A DNA stretch of 64,000 nucleotides, from contig CAJTKK010000005.1 in NCBI GenBank assembly GCA_910576535.1, positions 101,136 through 165,135 of the forward strand, written 5' to 3'. Origin of the DNA: an uncultured Lachnospiraceae bacterium (GTDB taxonomy: Bacteria; Bacillota; Clostridia; Lachnospirales; Lachnospiraceae). Below are positions 35,198-43,986 of the stretch, in pieces. The notes below the pieces were generated by a model that saw only the letters and a program-made list of their open reading frames with translations, made no database searches and was not told the origin of the DNA. Within the stretch, counting starts at the first letter, position 1. Each line of letters begins with the position of its first letter. Both the position numbers and the translations under genes were made by a program.

Positions 35198-36046
35198 TTA
35201 CTTGATAGCTCCATCCGTAATTCCTTTTACAATGTATTTCTGGCAGAATAGATAAAAGATAACAATCGGAATCATACACATAATCAAACCAGACGAAGCC
35301 AAATCCCACCGCTTTGCAAACTGTCCGAAAAACAGGTATGTCTTTAACGGCAGCGTCTGCCATCCCACCTTATTGATAATCAAGGAAGGGAGCAGATAAT
35401 CGTTCCATATCCACATAACATTCAGCACGGCTACCGTAACCAATATTGTCCGCATCAGTGGAATTACAATGATAAAGAAAAGCTGTACACTGTTGCAGCC
35501 GTCAATGGTGGCCGCCTCTTCCAGTTCTTCCGGAATATTTTTGATGAAACCATGAAACATTACAATCGCCATACTCGTTCCAAAGCCCATATACATAAAG
35601 ACCAGCCCGGCAGGATTCATAAGATGAATCCTGCTGGCAAATCCTACTAAAGGAAGCATAACGCATTGGAATGGTATCAACATGGCCGCTGCAAAAAGAA
35701 GGAATATAAATTTGCTCGCTTTTGTTTTATATCTCACCAGCACCCACGCAGCCATCGACGAAATCAAAAGAATTAACAACGTACTGATTACCGTAATCCA
35801 GAGGGAATTGCCGAAAGACCGTATGTAATCCAACGCTTCAAAAGCATTCGGGTAATTTTGGCTTGTAAACGTAGCCGCATCAGGAAACCCAATCACATCC
35901 GTAAAAATTCCCTTGGTATTTTTAAAAGAGTTCAATACAAGGATATAAATCGGAAACAGGAACAGGCATCCCAGAAAAACCCCGGTCAAAGTATACACTA
36001 TTTTCCGTGTCTGCTTTCCGCTCTTTCTTTTCGTTGCCGTCTTCAT
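35198..36046 (-). CDS. carbohydrate ABC transporter permease, MalG type
   Basis: A 282-residue inner permease with six hydrophobic segments. The first is VYTLTGVFLGCLFLFPIYIL. The cytoplasmic EAA loop is ELEEAATIDGCNSVQLFFII, which docks to the ATPase. The C-terminus is KYIVKGITDGAIK, as in MalG-type (CUT1) permeases. It starts on the last base of the MalF-type gene and so is translationally coupled to it. No ATPase gene is in the operon, as is usual in Firmicutes, where a shared MsmX-type ATPase drives several CUT1 transporters. Confidence 0.93.
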   Translation of the reverse strand: MKTATKRKSGKQTRKIVYTLTGVFLGCLFLFPIYILVLNSFKNTKGIFTDVIGFPDAATFTSQNYPNAFEALDYIRSFGNSLWITVISTLLILLISSMAAWVLVRYKTKASKFIFLLFAAAMLIPFQCVMLPLVGFASRIHLMNPAGLVFMYMGFGTSMAIVMFHGFIKNIPEELEEAATIDGCNSVQLFFIIVIPLMRTILVTVAVLNVMWIWNDYLLPSLIINKVGWQTLPLKTYLFFGQFAKRWDLASSGLIMCMIPIVIFYLFCQKYIVKGITDGAIK

Positions 36047-36915
36047 TACATTTCCACCTCCTTCTTTTTCGTTATAATAAGCTGTGTTACACCTATACCC
36101 GCCACCAGAATCATAAATACGATAGCTTTTGCCTGGGCAAAGCCAAATTCATTGGCTCCAAATGCCGAATTATAAATATTCAACGCCAACATTTCCGTAG
36201 ATTTGTAAGGCCCGCCCTGAGTCAATGCCAGGTTCTGGTCAAACATCTTGAACGAATTGGATATAGATAAAAACAATCCAATGGTAAATGCCGGCATCAT
36301 CAACGGAAGAATAATCCCTTTTAACATTTCCCATCCGTTGGCGCCGTCAATCCTCGCCGCCTCTTTTACCGACTCCGGAATCTGCTGAATCTGTGCGATA
36401 TAGACAATCATCATATATCCCGAAAGCTGCCATACCGTCAAAATAAGCAATCCGATAAACCCCGTCTCCGGGTTAGAAAGCCAGCCGCTTAGGAATGACC
36501 AGCCGGTGGACTTGGATAATGCTTCAAAAATGGATACAAATATAAACTGCCATGTAAAACCAAGCAGCAAACCGCCAATCAGATTCGGCATAAAAAAGAT
36601 TCCTCTCAGTAAAGTGGCTCCCTTAAACTGCTGCGTAACAAGCAAAGCCAATAAAAAACCTACCAGGTTCACCAGGACTACCGCACATACGGAAAAAGAA
36701 GCCGTAAATCCGAATGCGTGCAGGAACGAATTATCCCTTGCAAAAATGTCTATAAAATTTTGAATGCCTACAAAATTTATCCCGCTTCCTACAATCCCGT
36801 TCCAGTCCGTAAAGGCATAGAAAAAGCCGATCAGCATAGGTATTAACACTACCACCGCAAAAGAAATTAATGCCGGAAGCAAAAACAGCCAAAATCTCCA
36901 TTTACTTTTTTTCAT
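36046..36915 (-). CDS. sugar ABC transporter permease, MalF type
   Basis: A 289-residue permease with six hydrophobic segments, starting MKKSKWRFWLFLLPALISF. The EAA loop is VKEAARIDGANGWEMLKGII near residues 190-210, with the following LMMPAFTIGLFLSI helix. It pairs with the MalG-type protein to form the CUT1 translocation pore. It lies 21 bases after the binding-protein gene and overlaps the next gene by one base. Confidence 0.93.
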   Translation of the reverse strand: MKKSKWRFWLFLLPALISFAVVVLIPMLIGFFYAFTDWNGIVGSGINFVGIQNFIDIFARDNSFLHAFGFTASFSVCAVVLVNLVGFLLALLVTQQFKGATLLRGIFFMPNLIGGLLLGFTWQFIFVSIFEALSKSTGWSFLSGWLSNPETGFIGLLILTVWQLSGYMMIVYIAQIQQIPESVKEAARIDGANGWEMLKGIILPLMMPAFTIGLFLSISNSFKMFDQNLALTQGGPYKSTEMLALNIYNSAFGANEFGFAQAKAIVFMILVAGIGVTQLIITKKKEVEM

Positions 36916-36936
36916 GCCATATCACCATCCTTATCA

Positions 36937-38271
36937 CTATTTTTGCGATGTACGCATGCTTGCCCACTGTTCGATACTGCTCTGGGTCACCTCTTCCCAT
37001 GTTGCCTCACCAGCCAGATATTTCTGAACCATTACGCCTGCTGCCTGCTGGCCCCAAGTATTGGGAGCGCCGCTGTATACCCAACCGTCCATAGTGCTTC
37101 CCGCACTGTTTGCATCCATGATTCTCTGTGCCAAAGGATCGGTTGCTTTCAAATCGCCGAAATTATCATAAGGAGGGATAAATTTACAGTTTTCCACTAC
37201 AATTTTCTGCCCTTCCGGATCCGTATAAAGCCAGTTGATAAATTCCTTTGCAGCTTTTTTCTGTTCATCGCTGGCTTTGTTGCAGATTGCCCAATAACCG
37301 GAAACGCCTACAAAATACTTTCCATCCGAATATCCGGATATGGAGTAAGGAAGCATATCCAGTTTAGCGAGAACTTCCGGATCCGTAGTTTCCACTGCGG
37401 GAGCCACCCAGTTCCCCTGCTTGATTGCTGCCACACGCTCGATTGCCAATCCACCTTCCAAAGAAGTGGTATAGTCCACTGAATTTAAATTTGCCGTATT
37501 GTCTGCATTGGTTGTATAGCTTGCCTGGAAATCCACCATAGTCTTATAGTCTGCAAACCCTGTTCCGGGAAGCGTATCCGCATCATAAGCTTCTTTTGCC
37601 GATGAAAAATCATGGGTCAAAGCTACGTTCACATCATGGTCTCCTGCAATCCAGAGTTCTTTGGTCGGATATTCCATTACGGCTTCCAGTATCGGATATT
37701 TTTCCTTCATTTCCCCCGAATCAATCTTTGCTTTCAATGTATCGAAGCCAGCTTTCATTCCTTCATAAGTCATCATGCTGTCGAAATCAACACCGGCATC
37801 CTCAAACATCTGCCTGTTGACTACAAAACCGTACCCTTCCATATAAAGCGGAATGGCAAGCACCCTTCCGTCCTCCATAGTGAACATATCCGTTGTGCCT
37901 GGAAGCGCATGTTCTAAAATCGGCTGATCCGACAAGTCTTCCAAAATATCGCTATAGTCCTTTAAGTCCTGGAATCCCCCTACGGAAAAAATCGTTGGCG
38001 GGTCTGACTGCATTTTCGCCTTCAGGGAAGCCGAAAAATCATTGCCTGTTACCGCCTCAAGATTAATCGTTACTTCCGGGTGAAGCGTCTGATATGTCTC
38101 AATTGCTTTCTTATACCCTTCGTTAGCCTCAATCTTGCTTTGGTAAATCGTAATCGTTACTTTTTCGCCGGACGCACTTCCACTTTCCGTGCTGCCTCCT
38201 TGTGAACCGCATCCTGCCAGCAAAGATAATGTCGTTGCCATTGCCATCACAAATGCTACTGCTTTTTTCAT
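36937..38271 (-). CDS. sugar ABC transporter substrate-binding lipoprotein
   Basis: A 444-residue extracellular solute-binding protein (family 1). The N-terminus MKKAVAFVMAMATTLSLLAG is a lipoprotein signal with the lipobox LLAGC, so it is anchored to the outer face of the membrane. The mature part has the usual KVTITIYQSKIEANEGYKKA start and a C-terminal region ending WEEVTQSSIEQWASMRTSQK. The start at 38271 has AGGAGG 11 bases upstream. It is the first gene of an operon with the two permeases and the alpha-glucosidase, under a promoter with two LacI-type operators. Confidence 0.93.
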   Translation of the reverse strand: MKKAVAFVMAMATTLSLLAGCGSQGGSTESGSASGEKVTITIYQSKIEANEGYKKAIETYQTLHPEVTINLEAVTGNDFSASLKAKMQSDPPTIFSVGGFQDLKDYSDILEDLSDQPILEHALPGTTDMFTMEDGRVLAIPLYMEGYGFVVNRQMFEDAGVDFDSMMTYEGMKAGFDTLKAKIDSGEMKEKYPILEAVMEYPTKELWIAGDHDVNVALTHDFSSAKEAYDADTLPGTGFADYKTMVDFQASYTTNADNTANLNSVDYTTSLEGGLAIERVAAIKQGNWVAPAVETTDPEVLAKLDMLPYSISGYSDGKYFVGVSGYWAICNKASDEQKKAAKEFINWLYTDPEGQKIVVENCKFIPPYDNFGDLKATDPLAQRIMDANSAGSTMDGWVYSGAPNTWGQQAAGVMVQKYLAGEATWEEVTQSSIEQWASMRTSQK

Positions 38272-38292
38272 TTTTTTCTTTTCCTCCTTTTT

Positions 38293-38307
38293 ATGGAACT
38301 GTTCCAT
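38293..38307. promoter_or_regulatory. LacI-type operator O1
   Basis: A perfect 15-base palindrome, ATGGAACTGTTCCAT, centred on T 38300, lies 22 bases before the start of the binding-protein gene. It is repeated almost exactly at 38359-38373. The odd-length palindrome and the nearby LacI-family gene make the latter its likely ligand. Confidence 0.75.
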
Positions 38308-38358
38308 ATCGGGGTAAAAAAAATACTCCCTTATGGTATTCCATTTTTAATTTTATTT

Positions 38359-38409
38359 GTGGAACTGTTTCATGTCATTAATATACAATTATATAACCCT
38401 ATCAGTCAA
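38359..38409 (-). promoter_or_regulatory. alpha-glucoside operon promoter with operator O2
   Basis: On the minus strand TTGACT (38404-38409) and TATATT (38380-38385) are 18 bases apart. The site GTGGAACTGTTTCAT (38359-38373), 13 of 15 bases identical to O1, begins 6 bases downstream of the -10, on the transcription start. With O1 66 bases further downstream, repression by a looped LacI-family tetramer or two dimers is plausible. Confidence 0.7.
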
Positions 38410-38624
38410 TATATTTTGCCTATTTTTCTTAAAATCATTGTTTTTAACAAATTGTTTTTTTATATTTTGTGTGATATGCACAAACCTCTTTTTTGAAAAA
38501 ACAGAACAGGAGAACACAATACGGGATGGTTCCATCCGGCAGTATCCATGTTTACCGAATAAAAAAGCGGCTTCGGAAAACTTTTCAGCAAGGATCCGGA
38601 TGCCCAAGGCCAAATCATGTAAAA

Positions 38625-38668
38625 TAAAAAAAGATAAACTCCCTGCCCCGGTCATTTATCTCTTTTTT
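38625..38668. terminator. terminator between lacI-type gene and the sugar operon
   Basis: AGATAAA and TTTATCT with A-run and T-run outside (AAAAAAAGATAAA, TTTATCTCTTTTTT) form a stem with a 16-base loop, some 67 bases beyond the stop of the leftward LacI-family gene. The loop is large, so the stem is moderate. The rest of the gap between 38410 and 38734 shows nothing else that I recognise. Confidence 0.5.
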
Positions 38669-38734
38669 CCTAGAAAACCCATCCCTCATTTCAAAACCAG
38701 TTTTCCATTGCCCGCAACCGCTTCTTACCGTTTT

Positions 38735-39712
38735 TTATAGAGTATCCCCCTCCTTAAAGTAAACCGGCACGAAGACTTCCCTTTTTACTAAGGGCTGATG
38801 GTTCATCAGCTTCAAAAGCGCTTCTACCGCATTTTGGGCAATGCTCTCCATATCCTGCACAATCGTTGATAAGGTACGGTAATTAAAATCCGTTATAAAG
38901 GTCCCGTCATAGGATAATATTTTCAGCTCACGGGGTACATGTATCCCCATTTCATGGGAAATCTTCAAAAAGGCCGCTGCACATAAATCGTTCGCCAAAA
39001 TACCATCCAACTCCGGATAGGCCGCCAATATCGTCCGCGCCCGCTCCATCGCTTTTGGATAATGAATCACCTCGTTCCATGTAAAGCCCTCTGTAATTAC
39101 CTCTGCCCCATCTTCTTCCATCTTCCGGATGAATTCTGTCCCCGCTTTTGAAGAAGATATTGTTTTTGCTTCAGGGTCTGATAATTGCAGCACTTTCCGG
39201 CATCCGGCCTCAATCATTTTTTCTGCCGCAATCCGCCCCCCTTGTACATGATCCGATGTAACTAACGGAATTCCCGGAATAATACGGTCCAATGAGATCA
39301 TAGGTTTTTCCATCTCCGTATAGTTTTCATCCGGGAGAAATGCCGCACCGATAATCATGCCATCGAAAAGATTTCTTTTCAGTGTATCCAGATATTCCCT
39401 TTCGATCAAAGGATCCCCGCTAGTATTGCATAACATCATATTATACCCATGTCTATGAAGCTCGTTTTCCAGGTAACTCCATAATACGGAAAAATATGGA
39501 TGTATTAGTTCTGGCGCCAGCACCCCTATTATTCCCGTTTTCTTTCTATAAAGATTCCGAATCCATTGATTCGGCACATAATCTAATTCCGATACAGCCT
39601 CCCTGATTTTCTCTTTTGTTTCCTCGGCTACATAACCGCTTCCGTTCAAGGCCCGCGATACCGTGCTTGGCGCAACCTCCGCCAGCCTCGCAACCTCCCT
39701 GATGCTCGCCAT
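38735..39712 (-). CDS. LacI family transcriptional repressor
   Basis: A 325-residue regulator. The N-terminal HTH and hinge are textbook: ASIREVARLAEVAPSTVSRA, LNGSGYVAEETKEKIREAVS and ELDYVPNQ. It is followed by a periplasmic-binding-protein-like effector domain (GIIGVLAPELIHPYFSVLWS, IPLVTSDHVQGGRIAAEKMI, LDGILANDLCAAAFLKISHE). It lies upstream of the alpha-glucoside operon on the same strand and is its likely repressor through the two sites at 38293 and 38359. The effector is presumably the imported sugar or its product. Confidence 0.94.
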   Translation of the reverse strand: MASIREVARLAEVAPSTVSRALNGSGYVAEETKEKIREAVSELDYVPNQWIRNLYRKKTGIIGVLAPELIHPYFSVLWSYLENELHRHGYNMMLCNTSGDPLIEREYLDTLKRNLFDGMIIGAAFLPDENYTEMEKPMISLDRIIPGIPLVTSDHVQGGRIAAEKMIEAGCRKVLQLSDPEAKTISSSKAGTEFIRKMEEDGAEVITEGFTWNEVIHYPKAMERARTILAAYPELDGILANDLCAAAFLKISHEMGIHVPRELKILSYDGTFITDFNYRTLSTIVQDMESIAQNAVEALLKLMNHQPLVKREVFVPVYFKEGDTL

Positions 39713-39856
39713 ATAACTGATTCCTCCTGCCCTAAATATCTTTCTTCTGTATTCCCTTATTTTTACCGGCCTTTGTCATCCATGCCGTCTTCCATTTTTA
39801 CCCTGTTTACTGACTACAGTATACTATTAGCAGGAGGGGATTTCAAGATTGGCTAT

Positions 39857-40231
39857 TTAATTTTCTTTTCCTGCATTTCTGCTTTCCTTTTTGTTTTCAT
39901 TTTCCCTGCGCCGCTTTGTTTTTACCTTTGGTTCCGGCAGTTCTTCATACATACGGCTCAGTACCTCTCTCATCAGCTCTATATCTTCCACATCGTCTAC
40001 AATTACCATCAATGTTTTGGATCCTTCATAGGGGTAAGCCCTGTCCGCATCCGGCATCAGCCGCAGCGCCGATTCCGCCGGTTTTAAGAAAAGACAGTTA
40101 TCGCAAATATTCCCTATCAGCTTCCCCTGATAGTAAACGCAGTATTCACCCATCATTTTCTTCGTAGACACATCCCCAATCCTTTGAAGACTGCCTACTA
40201 TATAATCATGAAATTCCTTTGATGTCGCCAT
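39857..40231 (-). CDS. TfoX/Sxy N-terminal-domain protein
   Basis: A 124-residue protein consisting of the TfoX N-terminal domain: LQRIGDVSTKKMMGEYCVYY, then GKLIGNICDNCLFLKPAES, and a lysine/arginine-rich tail (KVKTKRRRENENKK). In gammaproteobacteria TfoX activates competence genes together with CRP, but clostridial single-domain members are uncharacterised and often sit with GyrI-like or VOC genes, as here. The gene starts directly after the GyrI-like gene stop, with no gap. Confidence 0.88.
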   Translation of the reverse strand: MATSKEFHDYIVGSLQRIGDVSTKKMMGEYCVYYQGKLIGNICDNCLFLKPAESALRLMPDADRAYPYEGSKTLMVIVDDVEDIELMREVLSRMYEELPEPKVKTKRRRENENKKESRNAGKEN

Positions 40232-40873
40232 CTATTCTTCACCTGCCTTTTTTATAGGATGCCTGATTACCGTTTTCAGTCTTTCCGGAGCTACGCGCCT
40301 GGCATCCGACAAATAAATTTCATGGTGCCGCCTCCTAGCTGAAAAATCGTTCACATATCCGTTCTCCTGCAGGAACTGATCCATTAACGCCACTGTAGAC
40401 GGCTCGTCATCATAAGCCCCTATATGCATACACTGTACGCACAGCCCTTCCTGCATTGTCATAAACTTTACTTTTGAATAATCCAGCCCTTTTTTGCCGG
40501 CAGCTTCTTCCACTGCCCACTGAAAATCTCTTTCTGTGACAAAATCCGGCAGCCTGATTACAGATATCCAGCAAAAATCCTCTTTTCTTCTGTAATCCAC
40601 CCCAAAAGTATTCTCCTGCCACCAGAATCCTTCCAGCGGAGGTATTACATAATCAAAATATCCTTCTATCTTATGGTTTCCCTTCTTGCTCATCTTAATG
40701 GTAAAAGCAATTCCATAAAGCAGCCCGATAGCCGTCTTGTATTCCCCGTCTTCTTCATTTGGGTTTCCCTTGCCCTGCAATGCAATAAACTTCATTTCCG
40801 GGACATCTACAATTTCCGGCTTATTTTTGGGCATATAAAACTCTTTGTACTCCTTTTTATAATCGAATGGCAT
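40232..40873 (-). CDS. GyrI-like small-molecule-binding domain protein
   Basis: A 213-residue stand-alone GyrI-like protein of the SOUL/AraC-effector fold: DYKKEYKEFYMPKNKPEIVD, VPEMKFIALQGKGNPNEEDG, then EGFWWQENTFGVDYRRKEDF and the closing YLSDARRVAPERLKTVIRHP. Such proteins bind hydrophobic cations and drugs and may sequester or hydrolyse them. It forms part of the WYL-VOC-GyrI-TfoX run, 43 bases after the VOC gene and directly before the TfoX-like gene. Confidence 0.9.
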   Translation of the reverse strand: MPFDYKKEYKEFYMPKNKPEIVDVPEMKFIALQGKGNPNEEDGEYKTAIGLLYGIAFTIKMSKKGNHKIEGYFDYVIPPLEGFWWQENTFGVDYRRKEDFCWISVIRLPDFVTERDFQWAVEEAAGKKGLDYSKVKFMTMQEGLCVQCMHIGAYDDEPSTVALMDQFLQENGYVNDFSARRRHHEIYLSDARRVAPERLKTVIRHPIKKAGEE

Positions 40874-40916
40874 TTTCCGGCGCCTCCCCTAAATATGCTT
40901 TTGCACTCCCTTTTCC

Positions 40917-41306
40917 CTATTCCGTAAAAGAACCGATCTCTATTAAGTTCCCTTCCGGATCAGCCACATAGCAGGTTCTCTGCCCCCAGGGTTCTGTCGT
41001 CGGTTCCAGAACAGATTCTGCCCCGGCGGCAGTAAGTTCCTTATAAGCTTTATCTACCGCGGCGTAATTTTCTACGCTCAACGCAATTTCATAATGTCCG
41101 TTCACCCCGGAACAGTAAGTAAATTTTCTGTTTGTCATTTTCTCAAAATCGCTTTTCCGGTATAACAGGAACAGAGTTCCGTCCTTTTCCAAGAACACAT
41201 TCTCTGCATTTTCATCCTCTTTAATTTCAAAACCAAGTACGTCCCTATAAAATCTCACCATAACAGCCATATCATCTACCATGATCCCAAATCCGTCTAA
41301 TTTCAT
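40917..41306 (-). CDS. VOC (glyoxalase/bleomycin-resistance) family protein
   Basis: A 129-residue protein with the two beta-alpha-beta-beta-beta halves of the vicinal-oxygen-chelate fold: MKLDGFGIMVDDMAVMVRFY with RDVLGFEI, and ENYAAVDKAYKELTAAGAES with TCYVADPEGNLIEIGSF. The terminal Glu of LIEIG is a typical metal ligand. The function may be an isomerase, a dioxygenase or a drug-binding protein. I start at 41306 with AGGAGG 9 bases upstream; the in-frame start at 41384 would lie inside the upstream regulator gene. Confidence 0.88.
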   Translation of the reverse strand: MKLDGFGIMVDDMAVMVRFYRDVLGFEIKEDENAENVFLEKDGTLFLLYRKSDFEKMTNRKFTYCSGVNGHYEIALSVENYAAVDKAYKELTAAGAESVLEPTTEPWGQRTCYVADPEGNLIEIGSFTE

Positions 41307-41331
41307 TTCCCAGTTCCTCCTTTTCCTTGCT

Positions 41332-42282
41332 TTACCGTTTTCCAGTATTCTTTTCCTTTTTTTGCGCAGGACATTCTTCCCCATATAGCTTTAAAATGCT
41401 TTGTGCAATGCATACCAGCTCTTCCTTCACTTCCACAGGTTCCAGTACTTTTACCTTTGTCCCGAAAGTAAGAAGCCATGAAAGCAGTCTTTCTTTATCC
41501 GTATAATCCGCTGTAAAAAACAGGCTTCCATCTTCTTTTTCCGTAAAACAGTGAATCCCGAATTCTTCTATCAGCCTCCATTTGGAATCATTGGAAAATA
41601 ACGCCTTTACCTTGATTCCCCCCGGAAATATTTTCTCAACGGACAAATCAGGGACAGGAGCCTCCCTGGGGGCATACTTTTCTTTCCCCTGTTCCAAAGC
41701 ATCTATCCTGTTCAATTTAAACATCCGGAAGTCCTCCCTTATAGCGCACCATCCCCACACATACCAGGAAGACCATTTAAAGATAAGGAAATACGGTTCA
41801 ATTGTCCGGACACTGTCGCCGCCTGGAGAATAATAATGAAATGTAACCCGCAGTCTTTCTTCAATCGCATGTTGAATCAGCTCTATCTTCGGAGCAATCT
41901 CATCCTTATACCAGGATGACAAATCAATTAAAATAGAATCCCTTCCGCTTACAAAATCCGATGACCCTGCCTTCATCTTCTCCATAAGCTGGCTGTAATA
42001 ATTGCTGCCGCTCACACTGTCCAAGCTCCGGAGTCCTGCCAGAATCATCTGCATATCCTTTGACGTGAGCAGCGTCCTGTCTATCCGGTAACCATTCATA
42101 ATGCTGATTCCTCCTCCGGTCCCCTGGGCAGCATAAACCGGTATCCCTGCCTTGCTCAGTTCTTCAATATCCCTGTTAATTGTCCTCCGTGACACCTCAA
42201 ACCTTTTGGCAAGCTCCGGCGCTGTCACTCTTTCCTTCTGCAGGAGTACAGAAAGTATTCCGATCAGCCTGTCTATTTTCAT
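41332..42282 (-). CDS. HTH-WYL (YafY family) transcriptional regulator
   Basis: A 316-residue regulator with an N-terminal winged HTH_11 domain (KIDRLIGILSVLLQKERVTA, ELAKRFEVSRRTINRDIEEL) and a central WYL domain (LRVTFHYYSPGGDSVRTIEP, YFLIFKWSSWYVWGWCAIRE, DFRMFKLNRIDAL), followed by a WCX-type C-terminal extension. WYL domains bind ligands or nucleic acid. A GGGAG lies 9 bases before the ATG at 42282. It is the first gene of the WYL-VOC-GyrI-TfoX operon and the natural candidate for its control. Confidence 0.92.
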   Translation of the reverse strand: MKIDRLIGILSVLLQKERVTAPELAKRFEVSRRTINRDIEELSKAGIPVYAAQGTGGGISIMNGYRIDRTLLTSKDMQMILAGLRSLDSVSGSNYYSQLMEKMKAGSSDFVSGRDSILIDLSSWYKDEIAPKIELIQHAIEERLRVTFHYYSPGGDSVRTIEPYFLIFKWSSWYVWGWCAIREDFRMFKLNRIDALEQGKEKYAPREAPVPDLSVEKIFPGGIKVKALFSNDSKWRLIEEFGIHCFTEKEDGSLFFTADYTDKERLLSWLLTFGTKVKVLEPVEVKEELVCIAQSILKLYGEECPAQKKEKNTGKR

Positions 42283-42318
42283 ATATTCTTCTCCCTGTCC
42301 GGCCGGCGCAAAACCCAC

Positions 42319-42730
42319 ACCGCCTGATAACCTACGCCTTTATGTCTATTATCATATCATTCCAAACAAGACAACAGTATGTCATGTTTATTTTAACACG
42401 AACTCAAACGATTCATGAAAAAAACACCGCATTTCACTTATTACGCAAGCCCACAAATGGATTCTCAACAACGTAGAAAGCAGCATGGAAAGCTTTGCCG
42501 ACGCGGTGTTTTCTGCCGTAAACGGCAAATGGCCAAAAACAGGAATGTTGCGGATTTCCGATGTCGAAACGGCATGGCGCCAAATGCCCTGCGCACCTAT
42601 AGGCCACAAGGCATTTGGCGCCATGCCGCTTCTTCCTCTCCCAATCCCCGCAATGATACTGAAATAACCGCCACGCAATATCTATCTGAAATGTTATTTC
42701 CTTTTTTATCGTCTTCTTCCCCCGGCAACA
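42319..42730. other. 412-base gap with a strong hairpin element
   Basis: Between the two regulator genes the only structure I see is a perfect 19-bp inverted repeat, arms at 42570-42588 and 42610-42628 (CGGCATGGCGCCAAATGCC and its complement), with a 21-base loop. Weaker complementarity continues outward (TTGCGGATTTCC-like sequence near 42549 against the AATCCCCGCAA near 42647), giving an overall element of about 110 bases. There is no T-run, so it is not a simple terminator. It may be a folded RNA or a small mobile palindromic element. Confidence 0.6.
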
Positions 42731-43312
42731 TTATACCGTCGTTTTAAACATCCCATGTCTATTGCAGTAAGCATAAACAATTCCATGCCCCTTCTTCCTG
42801 AAACGCACGGATATTCCCTGCTCCGGATACAACTTCACCAGATCCGCCGCATCCGATGTCACATAAGCGACAAAAGAAATATAATGCCCTTTCTCCATAG
42901 GATGGTTAATGGTCACGGAATGCTCATTATCCACTGTCTCAACACAAATAAAATGGCCTTCCACATCCTTTTCCGCCTCCACTTCCGGCAGCACAATACC
43001 GCAGCAGGAAAAAACCCCATGCCCCACGGACGTAATGATGTTCCCGCATACCGGACAGACATAAAAACACATTTTCCGCATATTGGCTGACTGGTTCTCA
43101 TTTTCCCTAAGTTCCCCTGTCAGCAGTTCCGCTATGGAAACCCCCAGCGCCCCTGCCAGTTCCCCAATGATCCCGATATCCGGAAGCCCCTTTCCGGTTT
43201 CCCATTTGGAAACCGCTTTATCACCCACACCAATTTTTTCTGCAAGCTCCTTCTGTGTGAGCTTCCTTTTTTCCCTTAATTCCTTTATTGCCTTTCCCGT
43301 TACATAACCCAT
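42731..43312 (-). CDS. HTH (XRE) regulator fused to a desulfoferrodoxin-like domain
   Basis: A 193-residue protein. Residues 1-60 are an XRE helix-turn-helix: AIKELREKRKLTQKELAEKI, GVGDKAVSKWETGKGLPDI. From about residue 85 follows a desulfoferrodoxin-like region: a Cys cluster (FYVCPVCGNIITSVGHG, FSCCG), then EHSVTINHPMEKGHYISFVA and KGHGIVYAYCNRHGMFK. The His residues of NHPMEKGHY and the Cys/His of YCNRHG are the ligands of the superoxide-reductase iron centre. A redox-sensing regulator is a fair inference. The start at 43312 has GGGG 9 bases upstream; the earlier in-frame start at 43498 has no ribosome site. Confidence 0.88.
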   Translation of the reverse strand: MGYVTGKAIKELREKRKLTQKELAEKIGVGDKAVSKWETGKGLPDIGIIGELAGALGVSIAELLTGELRENENQSANMRKMCFYVCPVCGNIITSVGHGVFSCCGIVLPEVEAEKDVEGHFICVETVDNEHSVTINHPMEKGHYISFVAYVTSDAADLVKLYPEQGISVRFRKKGHGIVYAYCNRHGMFKTTV

Positions 43313-43733
43313 CTTTAAGTACCCCTTTTCCTGAATATACATACATTTTACTGCCCGTTTTCCATTCATGCAACCTACGGACCGTAGAGTCTGCATTTCC
43401 CGCACAGGAATCCGGTACCCACGCCGCCTGTTATCTGCCCAAACCTCCTCTTTCGTCATAAACGCTGCAAATGCTGCCGTATCAGCGCCATCATACACTC
43501 ATTTTCTGGCATGGAAACAGCTTGCCGCTGAATGTACGCCATTGGAAAAACGGCGGTCTACGGATTAATGGAATCAAGATACTAGTTATAAAGACTGTTT
43601 CTTTCGTTTGTTAACAGATCCCATTTGGAACAATCCCGTTTCTTTCCGCCTTCATCCTGCATATCCTATCATTCCAATGTCCATTACGCCCCGGCGCAAA
43701 AATGAAATATCAATCTTAATCGCTTCGAATCGT

Positions 43734-43898
43734 TTATACTGAAATCGTTTTAGCTGACATGACTGGCAAGCGAGCTGCCGACAACCCTGCTTTAAAAGCC
43801 TCATTCATAAGATACTCAAATTCCATCAGTTCTTTTGTTGTCAGCCCCCATTCTGCCGGATCAAACCCCCCTCTTTTAAGTCCTTGTTCCTTTGCCAT
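43734..43898 (-). CDS. unrecognised 54-codon ORF
   Basis: A short frame 88 bases beyond the stop of the large AAA gene on the same strand. It starts MAKEQGLKRGGFDPAEWGLT and includes TKELMEFEYLMNEAFKAGLS, which looks like real protein sequence. No ribosome site is visible and the open frame extends a little upstream of the ATG, so it may be the C-terminal part of a broken gene. I do not recognise the family. The rest of the gap from 43499 to 43986 has no other feature that I can name. Confidence 0.35.
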   Translation of the reverse strand: MAKEQGLKRGGFDPAEWGLTTKELMEFEYLMNEAFKAGLSAARLPVMSAKTISV

Positions 43899-43986
43899 AA
43901 TAACCGCGGGGAATCCAATCCCCCCTCATCCCGCACCGGTACATGCCGTTCGGCACGCGGGCGGTTCCAACAAACTTCAAAGCATT

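Noticed and set aside
42415..42747. Plus-strand open frames in the 42.4-42.7 kb gap
   Set aside because: They run through the inverted repeat, have no ribosome site and show no protein-like sequence.
43499..43986. Attachment site of an integrated element at the left edge of the AAA island
   Set aside because: No tRNA, integrase or direct repeat was found at either edge of the island.
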